Translations under genes and position numbers: made by a program
Part shown: positions 49,177 to 61,952 of the stretch, one piece after another
Layout: each line of letters starts with the position of its first letter
How positions within the stretch are numbered: the stretch's first letter is position 1
The notes under the pieces: generated by a model
The model's input: only the letters and a program-made list of their open reading frames with translations
What the model was told of the DNA's origin: nothing
Databases searched by the model: none
Assembly: GCA_029255685.2 (NCBI GenBank)
Contig: CM055320.2
Span: 43,373,910 to 43,437,909, forward strand
Direction of reading: 5' to 3'
Length of the DNA: 64,000 nucleotides
Source of the DNA: Silene conica
Lineage: Eukaryota > Streptophyta > Magnoliopsida > Caryophyllales > Caryophyllaceae

Positions 49177-50559
49177 AAATGTTTGTTTACTCACGAAATA
49201 TATAATTTCTTATTTCGCGAATCAAGGACCTTAATTTGTGAAACCGAAACCTTATTTCGTGAAACTTTGAATTAAAATGTTTGTTCACTCACAAAATGTT
49301 TAATTTCTTATTTCGTGAATCTTGGACCTTAATCCGTGAAACCGTGACCTTATTTCGTGAAACTTTGACTTAAAATATTTGTTTTTACTCACAAAATGTT
49401 TAATTTCTTATTTTGTGAATCTTCGACCTTAATTTGTGAACTCGGGACCTTATTTCGTCAAACTTAGACTTAAAATATTTGTTTCCTCACAAAATGGATA
49501 ATTTCTTTTTTCGTGAATTTTGGACCTTAACTTGTGAAACCAGAACCTTATTTCGTGAAATTTGGAATTAAAATGTTTGTTCAATCACGAAATGTTTAAT
49601 TTCTTATTTTGTGAATCTTGGACCTTAATTTGTGAAACCGGAACTTTATTTCGTGAAACTTGGATCGGACTTAAAATGTTTGTTCACTCACGAAATGTTT
49701 AATTTCTTATTTCATGAATCTTGGACCTTAATTTGTGAAATCGGGACCTTATTTCGTGAAAGTTAGACTTAAAATGTTTGTTTGCTCACAAAATGGATAA
49801 TTTCTTATTTCGTGATTTTCGGACCTTAATTTGTGAAACCGAAACCTTATTTCGTGAAACTTGTATTTAAAATGTTTGTTTACTTACGAAATATATATAT
49901 AATTTCTTATTTCGCGAATCAAGGACCTTAATTTGTGAAACCGAAACCTTATTTCGTGAAACTTTGAATTAAAATGTTTGTTCACTCACAAAATGTTTAA
50001 TTTCTTATTTCGTGAATCTTGGACCTTAATTCATGAAACCGTGACCTTATTTCGTGAAACTTGGACTTAAAATATTTGTTTACTCACAAAATGTTTAATT
50101 TCTTATTTTGTGAATTTTCGACCTTAATTTGTGAACTCGGGACCTTATTTCGTGAAACTTAGACTTAAAATGTTTGTTTGCTCACAAAATGGATAATTTC
50201 TTATTTCGTGAATTTCGGACCTTAATTTGTGAAACCAGAACCTTATTTCGTGAAATTTGGAATTAAAATGTTTGTTCAATCACGAAAACTTTAATTTCTT
50301 ATTTTGTGAATCTTGAACCTTAATTTGTGAAACCGGAACTTTATTTCGTGAAACTTGGACTCAAAATGTTTGTTCACTCACGAAATATTTAATTTCTTAT
50401 TTCATGAATCTTGGACCTTAATTTGTGAAATGGGGACCTTATTTCGTGAAAGTTAGACCTAAAATGTTTGTTTGCTCACAAAATGGATAATTTCTTATTT
50501 CGTGAATTTCGGACCTTAATTTGAGAAACCGAAACCTTATTTCGTGAAACTTGTATTTA
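49177..50559. repeat. 14-monomer unit of 1383 bp
   Basis: 693-bp unit at 49177 and 690-bp unit at 49870, a third member of the family at 45015 and 46398. It shares CACGAAAACTTTAATTTC with the second copy. Confidence 0.93.
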
Positions 50560-51147
50560 AAATGTTTGTTTACTCACGAAATATATAATTTCTTATTTCG
50601 CGAATCAAGGACCTTAATTTGTGAAACCGGGACCTTATTTCGTGAAACTTGGAAATAAAATATTTGTTTACTCACAAAATGTTTAATTTCTTATTTTGTG
50701 AATCTTCGACCTTAATTTGTGAACTCGGGACCTTATTTCGTGAAACTTAGACTTAAAATGTTTGTTTGCTCACAAAATGGATAATTTCTTATTTCGTGAA
50801 TTTCGGACCTTAATTTGTGAAACCAGAACCTTATTTCGTGAAATTTGGAATTAAAATGTTTGTTCAATCACGAAATGTTTAATTTCTTATTTTGTGAATC
50901 TTGAACCTTAATTTGTGAAACCGGAACTTTATTTCGTGAAACTTGGACTCAAAATGTTTGTTCACTCACGAAATATTTAATTTCTTATTTCATGAATCTT
51001 GGACCTTAATTTGTGAAATCGGGACCTTATTTCGTGAAAGTTAGACCTAAAATGTTTGTTTGCTCACAAAATGGATAATTTCTTATTTCGTGAATTTCGG
51101 ACCTTAATTTGTGAAACCGAAACCTTATTTCGTGAAACTTGTATTTA
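50560..51147. repeat. 6-monomer unit with an A/B hybrid (588 bp)
   Basis: A/B at 50560-50657 (CGCGAATCAAGG, then GAAACCGGGACC and AAACTTGGAAATA), followed by C, D, E, F and G. One monomer is lost. The same hybrid recurs at 52533, 55576 and 59300. Confidence 0.92.
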
Positions 51148-52532
51148 AAATGTTTGTTTACTCACGAAATATATAATTTCTTATTTCGCGAATCAAGGAC
51201 CTTAATTTGTGAAACCGAAACCTTATTTCGTGAAACTTTGAATTAAAATGTTTGTTCACTCACAAAATGTTTAATTTCTTATTTCGTGAATCTTGGACCT
51301 TAATCCGTGAAACCGTGACCTTATTTCGTGAAACTTTGACTTAAAATATTTGTTTTTACTCACAAAATGTTTAATTTCTTATTTTGTGAATCTTCGACCT
51401 TAATTTGTGAACTCGGGACCTTATTTCGTCAAACTTAGACTTAAAATGTTTGTTTCCTCACAAAATGGATAATTTCTTATTTCGTGAATTTTGGACCTTA
51501 ACTTGTGAAACCAGAACCTTATTTCGTAAAATTTGGAATTAAAATGTTTGTTCAATCACGAAATGTTTAATTTCTTATTTTGTGAATCTTGGACCTTAAT
51601 TTGTGAAACCGGAACTTTATTTCGTGAAACTTGGATCGGACTTAAAATGTTTGTTCACTCACGAAATGTTTAATTTCTTATTTCATGAATCTTGGACCTT
51701 AATTTGTGAAATCGGGACCTTATTTCGTGAAAGTTAGACTTAAAATGTTTGTTTGCTCACAAAATGGATAATTTCTTATTTCGTGATTTTCGGACCTTAA
51801 TTTGTGAAACCGAAACCTTATTTCGTGAAACTTGTATTTAAAATGTTTGTTTACTTACGAAATATATATATATAATTTCTTATTTCGCGAATCAAGGACC
51901 TTAATTTGTGAAACCGAAACCTTATTTCGTGAAACTTTGAATTAAAATGTTTGTTCAGTCACAAAATGTTTAATTTCTTATTTCGTGAATCTTGGACCTT
52001 AATTCATGAAACCGTGACCTTATTTCGTGAAACTTGGACTTAAAATATTTGTTTACTCACAAAATGTTTAATTTCTTATTTTGTGAATTTTCGACCTTAA
52101 TTTGTGAACTCGGGACCTTATTTCGTGAAACTTAGACTTAAAATGTTTGTTTGCTCACAAAATGGATAATTTCTTATTTCGTGAATTTCGGACCTTAATT
52201 TGTGAAACCAGAACCTTATTTCGTGAAATTTGGAATTAAAATGTTTGTTCAATCACGAAAAGTTTAATTTCTTATTTTGTGAATCTTGAACCTTAATTTG
52301 TGAAACCGGAACTTTATTTCGTGAAACTTGGACTCAAAATGTTTGTTCACTCACGAAATATTTAATTTCTTATTTCATGAATCTTGGACCTTAATTTGTG
52401 AAATCGGGACCTTATTTCGTGAAAGTTAGACCTAAAATGTTTGTTTGCTCACAAAATGGATAATTTCTTATTTCGTGAATTTCGGACCTTAATTTGTGAA
52501 ACCGAAACCTTATTTCGTGAAACTTGTATTTA
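51148..52532. repeat. 14-monomer unit of 1385 bp
   Basis: 693-bp unit at 51148 and 692-bp unit at 51841. The extra 2 bp is one more AT pair in A (ACGAAATATATATATATAAT). It resembles the 1383-bp family. Confidence 0.92.
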
Positions 52533-53511
52533 AAATGTTTGTTTACTCACGAAATATATAATTTCTTATTTCGCGAATCAAGGACCTTAATTTGTGAAAC
52601 CGGGACCTTATTTCGTGAAACTTGGAATTAAAATATTTGTTTACTCACAAAATGTTTAATTTCTTATTTTGTGAATCTTCGACCTTAATTTGTGAACTCA
52701 GGACCTTATTTCGTGAAACTTAGACTTAAAATTTTTGTTTGCTCACAAAATGGATAATTTCTTATTTCGTGAATTTTGGACCTTAATTTGTGAAACCAGA
52801 ACCTTATTTCGTGAAATTTGGAATTAAAATGTTTGGTGAATCAAGAAATGTTTAATTTCTTATTTTGTGGATCTTGGACCTTAATTTGTGAAACCGGAAC
52901 TTTATTTCGTGAAACTTGGACTCAAAATGTTTGTTCACTCACGAAATATTTAATTTCTTAATTCGTGAATCTTCGACCTTAATTTGTGAAATCGGGACTT
53001 TATTTCGTGAAAGTTAGACCTAAAATGTTTGTTTGCTCACAAAATGGATAATTTCTTATTTCGTGAATTTCGGACCTTAATTTGTGAAACCGAAACCTTA
53101 TTTCGTGAAACTTGTATTTAAAATGTTTGTTTACTCACGAAATATATAATTTCTTATTTCGCGAATCAAGGACCTTAATTTGTGAAACCGAAACCTTATT
53201 TCGTGAAACTTTGAATTAAAATGTTTGTTCACTCACAAAATGTTTAATTTCTTATTTCGTGAATCTTGGACCTTAATTCGTGAAACCGGGACCTTATTTC
53301 GTGAAACTTGGACTTAAAATATTTGTTACTCACAAAATCTTTAATTTCTTATTTTGTGAATCTTCGACCTTAATTTGTGAACTCGGGACCTTATTTCGTG
53401 AAACTCAGACTTAAAATGTTTGTTTGCTCACAAAATGGATAATTTTTTATTTCGTGAATTTCGGACCTTAATTTGTGAAACCGAAACCTTATTTCGTGAA
53501 ACTTGTATTTA
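52533..53511. repeat. 6-monomer (588 bp) and 4-monomer (391 bp) units
   Basis: 52533-53120 begins with an A/B hybrid (52533-52630). 53121-53511 is A, B, C (97 bp, TTTGTTACTCAC) and a D/G hybrid. The same pair lies at 59300-60278 with the same rare variants (TTTGGTGAATCA, TTGTGGATC, AAAATCTTTAATTTC, GGATAATTTTTTATTTCG). Confidence 0.93.
53414..53511. repeat. D/G hybrid monomer
   Basis: Follows C, so its leader is in the D position, and it ends as G (AAACCGAAACC, AAACTTGTATTTA); A follows. Monomers E and F and one of the D/G pair are lost, three in all. In the right domain D and G share the leader, so the switch point cannot be placed closely. Confidence 0.88.
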
Positions 53512-55575
53512 AAATGTTTGTTTACTCACGATATATATAATTTCTTATTTCGCGAATCAAGGACCTTAATTTGTGAAACCGAAACCTTATTTCGTGAAAC
53601 TTTGAATTAAAATGTTTGTTCACTCACAAAATGTTTAATTTCTTATTTCGTGAATCTTGGACCTTAATCCGTGAAACCGTGACCTTATTTCGTGAAACTT
53701 TGACTTAAAATATTTGTTTTTACTCACAAAATGTTTAATTTTTTATTTTGTGAATCTTCGACCTTAATTTGTGAACTCGGGACCTTATTTCGTGAAACTT
53801 AGACTTAAAATGTTTGTTTGCTCACAAAATGGATAATTTCTTATTTCGTGAATTTTGGACCTTAACTTGTGAAACCAGAACCTTATTTCGTGAAATTTGG
53901 AATTAAAATGTTTGTTCAATCACGAAATGTTTAATTTCTTATTTTGTGAATCTTGGACCTTAATTTGTGAAACCGGAACTTTATTTCGTGAAACTTGGAC
54001 TTAAAATGTTTGTTCACTCACGAAATGTTTAATTTCTTATTTCATGAATCTTGGACCTTAATTTGTTAAATCGGGACCTTATTTCGTGAAAGTTAGACTT
54101 AAAATGTTTGTTTGCTCACAAAATGGATAATTTCTTATTTCGTGAATTTCGGACCTTAATTTGTGAAACCGAAACCTTATTTCGTGAAACTTGTATTTAA
54201 AATGTTTGTTTACTTACGAAATATATAATTTCTTATTTCGCGAATCAAGGACCTTAATTTGTGAAACCGAAACCTTATTTCGTGAAACTTTGAATTAAAA
54301 TGTTTGTTCACTCACAAAATGTTTAATTTCTTATTTCGTGAATCTTGGACCTTAATTCGTGAAACCGTCACCTTATTTCGTGAAACTTGGACTTAAAATA
54401 TTTGTTTTTACTCACAAAATGTTTAATTTCTTATTTTGTGAATCTTCGACCTTAATTTGTGAACTCTGGACCTTATTTCGTGAAACTTAGACTTAAAATG
54501 TTTGTTTGCTCACAAAATAGATAATTTCTTATTTCTTGAATTTCGGACCTTAACTTGTGAAACCAGAACCTTATTTCGTGAAATTTGGAATTAAAATGTT
54601 TGTTCAATCACGAAATGTTTAATTTCTTATTTTGTGCATTTTGGACCTTAATTTGTGAAACTGGAACTTTATTTCGTGAAACTTGGAATTAAAATGTTTG
54701 TTCACTCACGAAATGTTTTATTTCTTATTTCATGAATATTGGACCTTAATTTGTGAAATCGGGACATTATTTCGTGAAAGTTAGACTAAAAATGTTTGTT
54801 TGCTCACAAAATGGATAATTTCTTATTTCGTGAATTTCGGACCTTAATTTGTGAAACCGAAACCTTATTTCGTGAAACTTGTATTTAAAATGTTTGTTTA
54901 CTCACGAAATATATAATTTCTTATTTCGCGAATCAAGGACCTTAATTTGTGAAACCGAAACCTTATGTCGTGAAACTTTGAATTAAAATGTTTGTTCACT
55001 CACAAAATGTTTAATTTCTTATTTCGTGAATCTTGGACCTTAATCCGTGAAACCGTGACCTTATTTCGTGAAACTTTGACTTAAAATATTTGTTTTTACT
55101 CACAAAATGTTTAATTTCTTATTTTGTGAATCTTCGACCTTAATTTGTGAACTCGGGACCTTATTTCGTGAAACTTAGACTTAAAATGTTTGTTTGCTCA
55201 CAAAATGGATAACTTCTTATTTCGTGAATTTCGGACCTTAATTTGTGAAACCAGAACCTTATTTCGTGAAATTTGGAATTAAAATGTTTGTTCAATCACG
55301 AAATGTTTAATTTCTTATTTTGTGAATCTTGAACCTTAATTTGTGAAACCGGAACTTTATTTCGTGAAACTTGGACTCAAAATGTTTGTTCACTCACGAA
55401 ATATTTAATTTCTTATTTCATGAATCTTGGACCTTAATTTGTGAAATCGGGACCTTATTTCGTGAAAGTTAGACCTAAAATGTTTGTTTGCTCACAAAAT
55501 GGATAATTTCTTATTTCGTGAATTTCGGACCTTAATTTGTGAAACCGAAACCTTATTTCGTGAAACTTGTATTTA
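53512..55575. repeat. Three 7-monomer HOR units of 688 bp
   Basis: Units start at 53512, 54200 and 54888, each with a 100-bp C and no ATCGG insert in E. Rare variants in this block (TTTGTTAAATCGGG, ACCGTCACC, AACTCTGGACC, TTGTGCATTTTGG, GAATATTGGACC, CTTATGTCGTG) recur 6767 bp downstream. Confidence 0.94.
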
Positions 55576-56163
55576 AAATGTTTGTTTACTCACGAAATAT
55601 ATAATTTCTTATTTCGCGAATCAAGGACCTTAATTTGTGAAACCGGGACCTTATTTCGTGAAACTTGGAATTAAAATATTTGTTTACTCACAAAATGTTT
55701 AATTTCTTATTTTCTGAATCTTCGACCTTAATTTGTGAACTCGGGACCTTATTTCGTGAAACTTAGACTTAAAATGTTTGTTTGCTCACAAAATGGATAA
55801 TTTCTTATTTCGTGAATTTCGGACCTTAATTTGTGAAACCAGAACCTTATTTCGTGAAATTTGGAATTAAAATGTTTGTTCAATCACGAAATGTTTAATT
55901 TCTTATTTTGTGAATCTTGAACCTTAATTTGTGAAACCGGAACTTTATTTCGTGAAACTTGGACTCAAAATGTTTGTTCACTCACGAAATATTTAATTTC
56001 TTATTTCATGAATCTTGGACCTTAATTTGTGAAATCGGGACCTTATTTCGTGAAAGTTAGACCTAAAATGTTTGTTTGCTCACAAAATGGATAATTTCTT
56101 ATTTCGTGAATTTCGGACCTTAATTTGTGAAACCGAAACCTTATTTCGTGAAACTTGTATTTA
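55576..56163. repeat. 6-monomer unit with an A/B hybrid (588 bp)
   Basis: A/B hybrid at 55576-55673 followed by C to G, like 50560 and 52533. The C reads TTATTTTCTGAATC. Confidence 0.92.
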
Positions 56164-57524
56164 AAATGTTTGTTTACTCACGAAATATATAATTTCTTAT
56201 TTCGCGAATCAAGGACCTTAATTTGTGAAACCGAAACCTTATTTCGTGAAACTTTGAATTAAAATGTTTGTTCACTCACAAAATGTTTAATTTCTTATTT
56301 CGTGAATCTTGGACCTTAATCCGTGAAACCGTGACCTTATTTCGTGAAACTTTGACTTAAAATATTTGTTTTTACACACAAAATGTTTAATTTCTTATTT
56401 TGTGAACTCGGGACCTTATTTCGTCAAACTTAGACTTAAAATGTTTGTTTCCTCACAAAATGGATAATTTCTTATTTCGTGAATTTTGGACCTTAACTTG
56501 TGAAACCAGAACCTTATTTCGTGAAATTTGGAATTAAAATGTTTGTTCAATCACGAAATGTTTAATTTCTTATTTTGTGAATCTTGGACCTTAATTTGTG
56601 AAACCGGAACTTTATTTCGTGAAACTTGGATCGGACTTAAAATGTTTGTTCACTCACGAAATGTTTAATTTCTTATTTCATGAATCTTGGACCTTAATTT
56701 GTGAAATCGGGACCTTATTTCGTGAAAGTTAGACTTAAAATGTTTGTTTGCTCACAAAATGGATAATTTCTTATTTCGTGATTTTCGGACCTTAATTTGT
56801 GAAACCGAAACCTTATTTCGTGAAACTTGTATTTAAAATGTTTGTTTACTTACGAAATATATATATAATTTCTTATTTCGCGAATCAAGGACCTTAATTT
56901 GTGAAACCGAAACCTTATTTCGTGAAACTTTGAATTAAAATGTGTGTTCACTCACAAAATGTTTAATTTCTTATTTCGTGAATCTTGGACCTTAATTCAT
57001 GAAACCGTGACCTTATTTCGTGAAACTTGGACTTAAAATATTTGTTTACTCACAAAATGTTTAATTTCTTATTTTGTGAATTTTCGACCTTAATTTGTGA
57101 ACTCGGGACCTTATTTCGTGAAACTTAGACTTAAAATGTTTGTTTGCTCACAAAATGGATAATTTCTTATTTCGTGAATTTTGGACCTTAACTTGTGAAA
57201 CCAAAACCTTATTTCGTGAAATTTGGAATTAAAATGTTTGTTCAATCACGAAATGTTTAATTCTTATTTTGTGAATCTTGGACCTTAATTTGTGAAACCG
57301 GAACTTTATTTCGTGAAACTTGGACTTAAAATGTTTGTTCACTCACGAAATGTTTAATTTCTTATTTCATGAATCTTGGACCTTAATTTGTGAAATCGGG
57401 ACCTTATTTCGTGAAAGTTAGACTTAAAATGTTTGTTTGCTCACAAAATGGATAATTTCTTATTTCGTGAATTTCGGACCTTAATTTGTGAAACCGAAAC
57501 CTTATTTCGTGAAACTTGTATTTA
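56164..57524. repeat. Two 7-monomer units, the first with a short C (672 + 689 bp)
   Basis: 56164-56835 has a 79-bp C and a 103-bp E. 56836-57524 has a 102-bp A and a 97-bp E (TTTAATTCTTATTTTG). The first unit and the start of the second match 57917 and 58610 (TTTTTACACACAAAATG; AAAATGTGTGTTCAC). The D to G part of the second unit instead matches 61951-62341. Confidence 0.92.
56360..56438. repeat. C monomer lacking exactly one 21-bp subrepeat (79 bp)
   Basis: The leader TTTTTACACACAAAATG and TTATTTTGTGAA run straight into CTCGGGACC, so subrepeats 1 and 2 are fused and 21 bp are absent from a 100-bp C. The full-length relative is at 58113-58212. It is the deletion counterpart in size of the 119-bp monomer at 15162. 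Confidence 0.93.
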
Positions 57525-57916
57525 AAATGTTTGTTTACTTACGAAATATATAATTTCTTATTTCGCGAATCAAGGACCTTAATTTGTGAAACCGAAACCT
57601 TATTTCGTGAAACTTTGAATTAAAATGTTTGTTCACTCACAAAATGTTTAATTTCTTATTTCGTGAATCTTGGACCTTAATTTGTGAAACCGGAACTTTA
57701 TTTCGTGAAACTTGGACTTAAAATGTTTGTTCACTCACGAAATGTTTAATTTCTTATTTCATGAATCTTGGACCTTAATTTGTCAAATCGGGACCTTATT
57801 TCGTGAAAGTTAGACTTAAAATGTTTGTTTGCTCACAAAATGGATAATTTCTTATTTCGTGAATTTCGGACCTTAATTTGTGAAACCGAAACCTTATTTC
57901 GTGAAACTTGTATTTA
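57525..57916. repeat. 4-monomer unit with a B/E hybrid (392 bp)
   Basis: A, B/E hybrid (57623-57720: TTCACTCACAAAATG, then GAAACCGGAACTTTATTTCG), F and G. Three monomers are lost. It matches 62342-62733 at an offset of 4817 bp. Confidence 0.92.
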
Positions 57917-60278
57917 AAATGTTTGTTTACTTACGAAATATATAATTTCTTATTTCGCGAATCAAGGACCTTAATTTGTGAAACCGAAACCTTATTTCGT
58001 GAAACTTTGAATTAAAATGTTTCTTCACTCACAAAATGTTTAATTTCTTATTTCGTGAATCTTGGACCTTAATCCGTGAAACCGTGACCTTATTTCGTGA
58101 AACTTTGACTTAAAATATTTGTTTTTACACACAAAATGTTTAATTTCTTATTTTGTGAATCTTCGACCTTAATTTGTGAACTCGGGACCTTATTTCGTCA
58201 AACTTAGACTTAAAATGTTTGTTTCCTCACAAAATGGATAATTTCTTATTTCGTGAATTTTGGACCTTAACTTGTGAAACCAGAACCTTATTTCGTGAAA
58301 TTTGGAATTAAAATGTTTGTTCAATCACGAAATGTTTAATTTCTTATTTTGTGAATCTTGGACCTTAATTTGTGAAACCGGAACTTTATTTCGTGAAACT
58401 TGGATCGGACTTAAAATGTTTGTTCACTCACGAAATGTTTAATTTCTTATTTCATGAATCTTGGACCTTAATTTGTGAAATCGGGACCTTATTTCGTGAA
58501 AGTTAGACTTAAAATGTTTGTTTGCTCACAAAATGGATAATTTCTTATTTCGTGATTTTCGGACCTTAATTTGTGAAACCGAAACCTTATTTCGTGAAAC
58601 TTGTATTTAAAATGTTTGTTTACTTACGAAATATATATATAATTTCTTATTTCGCGAATCAAGGACCTTAATTTGTGAAACCGAAACCTTATTTCGTGAA
58701 ACTTTGAATTAAAATGTGTGTTCACTCACAAAATGTTTAATTTCTTATTTCGTGAATCTTGGACCTTAATTCATGAAACCGTGACCTTATTTCGTGAAAC
58801 TTGGACTTAAAATATTTGTTTACTCACAAAATGTTTAATTTCTTATTTTGTGAATTTTCGACCTTAATTTGTGAACTCGGGACCTTATTTCGTGAAACTT
58901 AGACTTAAAATGTTTGTTTGCTCACAAAATGGATAATTTCTTATTTCGTGAATTTCGGACCTTAATTTGTGAAACCAGAACCTTATTTCGTGAAATTTGG
59001 AATTAAAATGTTTGTTCAATCACGAAAAGTTTAATTTCTTATTTTGTGAATCTTGAACCTTAATTTGTGAAACCGGAACTTTATTTCGTGAAACTTGGAC
59101 TCAAAATGTTTGTTCACTCACGAAATATTTAATTTCTTATTTCATGAATCTTGGACCTTAATTTGTGAAATCGGGACCTTATTTCGTGAAAGTTAGACCT
59201 AAAATGTTTGTTTGCTCACAAAAAAGATAATTTCTTATTTCGTGAATTTCGGACCTTAATTTGTGAAACCGAAACCTTATTTCGTGAAACTTGTATTTAA
59301 AATGTTTGTTTACTCACGAAATATATAATTTCTTATTTCGCGAATCAAGGACCTTAATTTGTGAAACCGGGACCTTATTTCGTGAAACTTGGAATTAAAA
59401 TATTTGTTTACTCACAAAATGTTTAATTTCTTATTTTGTGAATCTTCGACCTTAATTTGTGAACTCAGGACCTTATTTCGTGAAACTTAGACTTAAAATG
59501 TTTGTTTGCTCACAAAATGGATAATTTCTTATTTCATGAATTTTGGACCTTAATTTGTGAAACCAGAACCTTATTTCGTGAAATTTGGAATTAAAATGTT
59601 TGGTGAATCACGAAATGTTTAATTTCTTATTTTGTGGATCTTGGACCTTAATTTGTGAAACCGGAACTTTATTTCGTGAAACTTGGACTCAAAATGTTTG
59701 TTCACTCACGAAATATTTAATTTCTTAATTCGTGAATCTTCGACCTTAATTTGTGAAATCGGGACTTTATTTCGTGAAAGTTAGACCTAAAATGTTTGTT
59801 TGCTCACAAAATGGATAATTTCTTATTTCGTGAATTTCGGACCTTAATTTGTGAAACCGAAACCTTATTTCGTGAAACTTGTATTTAAAATGTTTGTTTA
59901 CTCACGAAATATATAATTTCTTATTTCGCGAATCAAGGACCTTAATTTGTGAAACCGAAACCTTATTTCGTGAAACTTTGAATTAAAATGTTTGTTCACT
60001 CACAAAATGTTTAATTTCTTATTTCGTGAATCTTGGACCTTAATTCGTGAAACCGGGACCTTATTTCGTGAAACTTGGACTTAAAATATTTGTTACTCAC
60101 AAAATCTTTAATTTCTTATTTTGTGAATCTTCGACCTTAATTTGTGAACTCGGGACCTTATTTCGTGAAACTCAGACTTAAAATGTTTGTTTGCTCACAA
60201 AATGGATAATTTTTTATTTCGTGAATTTCGGACCTTAATTTGTGAAACCGAAACCTTATTTCGTGAAACTTGTATTTA
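57917..60278. repeat. 14-monomer, 6-monomer and 4-monomer units
   Basis: 57917-59299 is a 1383-bp 14-mer. 59300-59887 is the 588-bp A/B-hybrid unit. 59888-60278 is the 391-bp unit with a D/G hybrid at 60181-60278. The order repeats that of 51148-53511. Confidence 0.93.
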
Positions 60279-61952
60279 AAATGTTTGTTTACTCACGAAA
60301 TATATAATTTCTTATTTCGCGAATCAAGGACCTTAATTTGTGAAACCGAAACCTTATTTCGTGAAACTTTGAATTAAAATGTTTGTTCACTCACAAAATG
60401 TTTAATTTCTTATTTCGTGAATCTTGGACCTTAATCCGTGAAACCGTGACCTTATTTCGTGAAACTTTGACTTAAAATATTTGTTTTTACTCACAAAATG
60501 TTTAATTTTTTATTTTGTGAATCTTCGACCTTAATTTGTGAACTCGGGACCTTATTTCGTGAAACTTAGACTTAAAATGTTTGTTTGCTCACAAAATGGA
60601 TAATTTCTTATTTCGTGAATTTTGGACCTTAACTTGTGAAACCAGAACCTTATTTCGTGAAATTTGGAATTAAAATGTTTGTTCAATCACGAAATGTTTA
60701 ATTTCTTATTTTGTGAATCTTGGACCTTAATTTGTGAAACCGGAACTTTATTTCGTGAAACTTGGACTTAAAATGTTTGTTCACTCACGAAATGTTTAAT
60801 TTCTTATTTCATGAATCTTGGACCTTAATTTGTTAAATCGGGACCTTATTTCGTGAAAGTTAGACTTAAAATGTTTGTTTGCTCACAAAATGGATAATTT
60901 CTTATTTCGTGAATTTCGGACCTTAATTTGTGAAACCGAAACCTTATTTCGTGAAACTTGTATTTAAAATGTTTGTTTACTTACGAAATATATAATTTCT
61001 TATTTCGCGAATCAAGGACCTTAATTTGTGAAACCGAAACCTTATTTCGTGAAACTTTGAATTAAAATGTTTGTTCACTCACAAAATGTTTAATTTCTTA
61101 TTTCGTGAATCTTGGACCTTAATTCGTGAAACCGTCACCTTATTTCGTGAAACTTGGACTTAAAATATTTGTTTTTACTCACAAAATGTTTAATTTCTTA
61201 TTTTGTGAATCTTCGACCTTAATTTGTGAACTCTGGACCTTATTTCGTGAAACTTAGACTTAAAATGTTTGTTTGCTCACAAAATAGATAATTTCTTATT
61301 TCTTGAATTTCGGACCTTAACTTGTGAAACCAGAACCTTATTTCGTGAAATTTGGAATTAAAATGTTTGTTCAATCACGAAATGTTTAATTTCTTATTTT
61401 GTGCATTTTGGACCTTAATTTGTGAAACTGGAACTTTATTTCGTGAAACTTGGAATTAAAATGTTTGTTCACTCACGAAATGTTTTATTTCTTATTTCAT
61501 GAATATTGGACCTTAATTTGTGAAATCGGGACATTATTTCGTGAAAGTTAGACTAAAAATGTTTGTTTGCTCACAAAATGGATAATTTCTTATTTCGTGA
61601 ATTTCGGACCTTAATTTGTGAAACCGAAACCTTATTTCGTGAAACTTGTATTTAAAATGTTTGTTTACTCACGAAATATATAATTTCTTATTTCGCGAAT
61701 CAAGGACCTTAATTTGTGAAACCGAAACCTTATGTCGTGAAACTTTGAATTAAAATGTTTGTTCACTCACAAAATGTTTAATTCCTTATTTCGTGAATCT
61801 TGGACCTTAATCCGTGAAACCGTGACCTTATTTCGTGAAACTTTGACTTAAAATATTTGTTTTTACTCACAAAATGTTTAATTTCTTATTTTGTGAATCT
61901 TCGACCTTAATTTGTGAACTCGGGACCTTATTTCGTGAAACTTAGACTTAAA
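58767..61952. repeat. Long duplication at offset 6767, copy 2
   Basis: Partner of 52000-55185. Differences seen include CACAAAAAAGATAAT at 59219, TTTCATGAATTTTGG near 59535 and TTTAATTCCTTATTTCG near 61780. The two copies are not adjacent: a different mixture of units fills the gap. Confidence 0.88.

Larger units (their letters stand above)
52000..55185. repeat. Long duplication at offset 6767, copy 1
   Basis: From about 52.0 kb to 55.19 kb each unit start recurs exactly 6767 bp downstream (52533/59300, 53121/59888, 53512/60279, 54200/60967, 54888/61655) with the rare variants listed for those units. I counted about six base differences by eye. The left end is approximate because neighbouring units are also similar. 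Confidence 0.88.
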
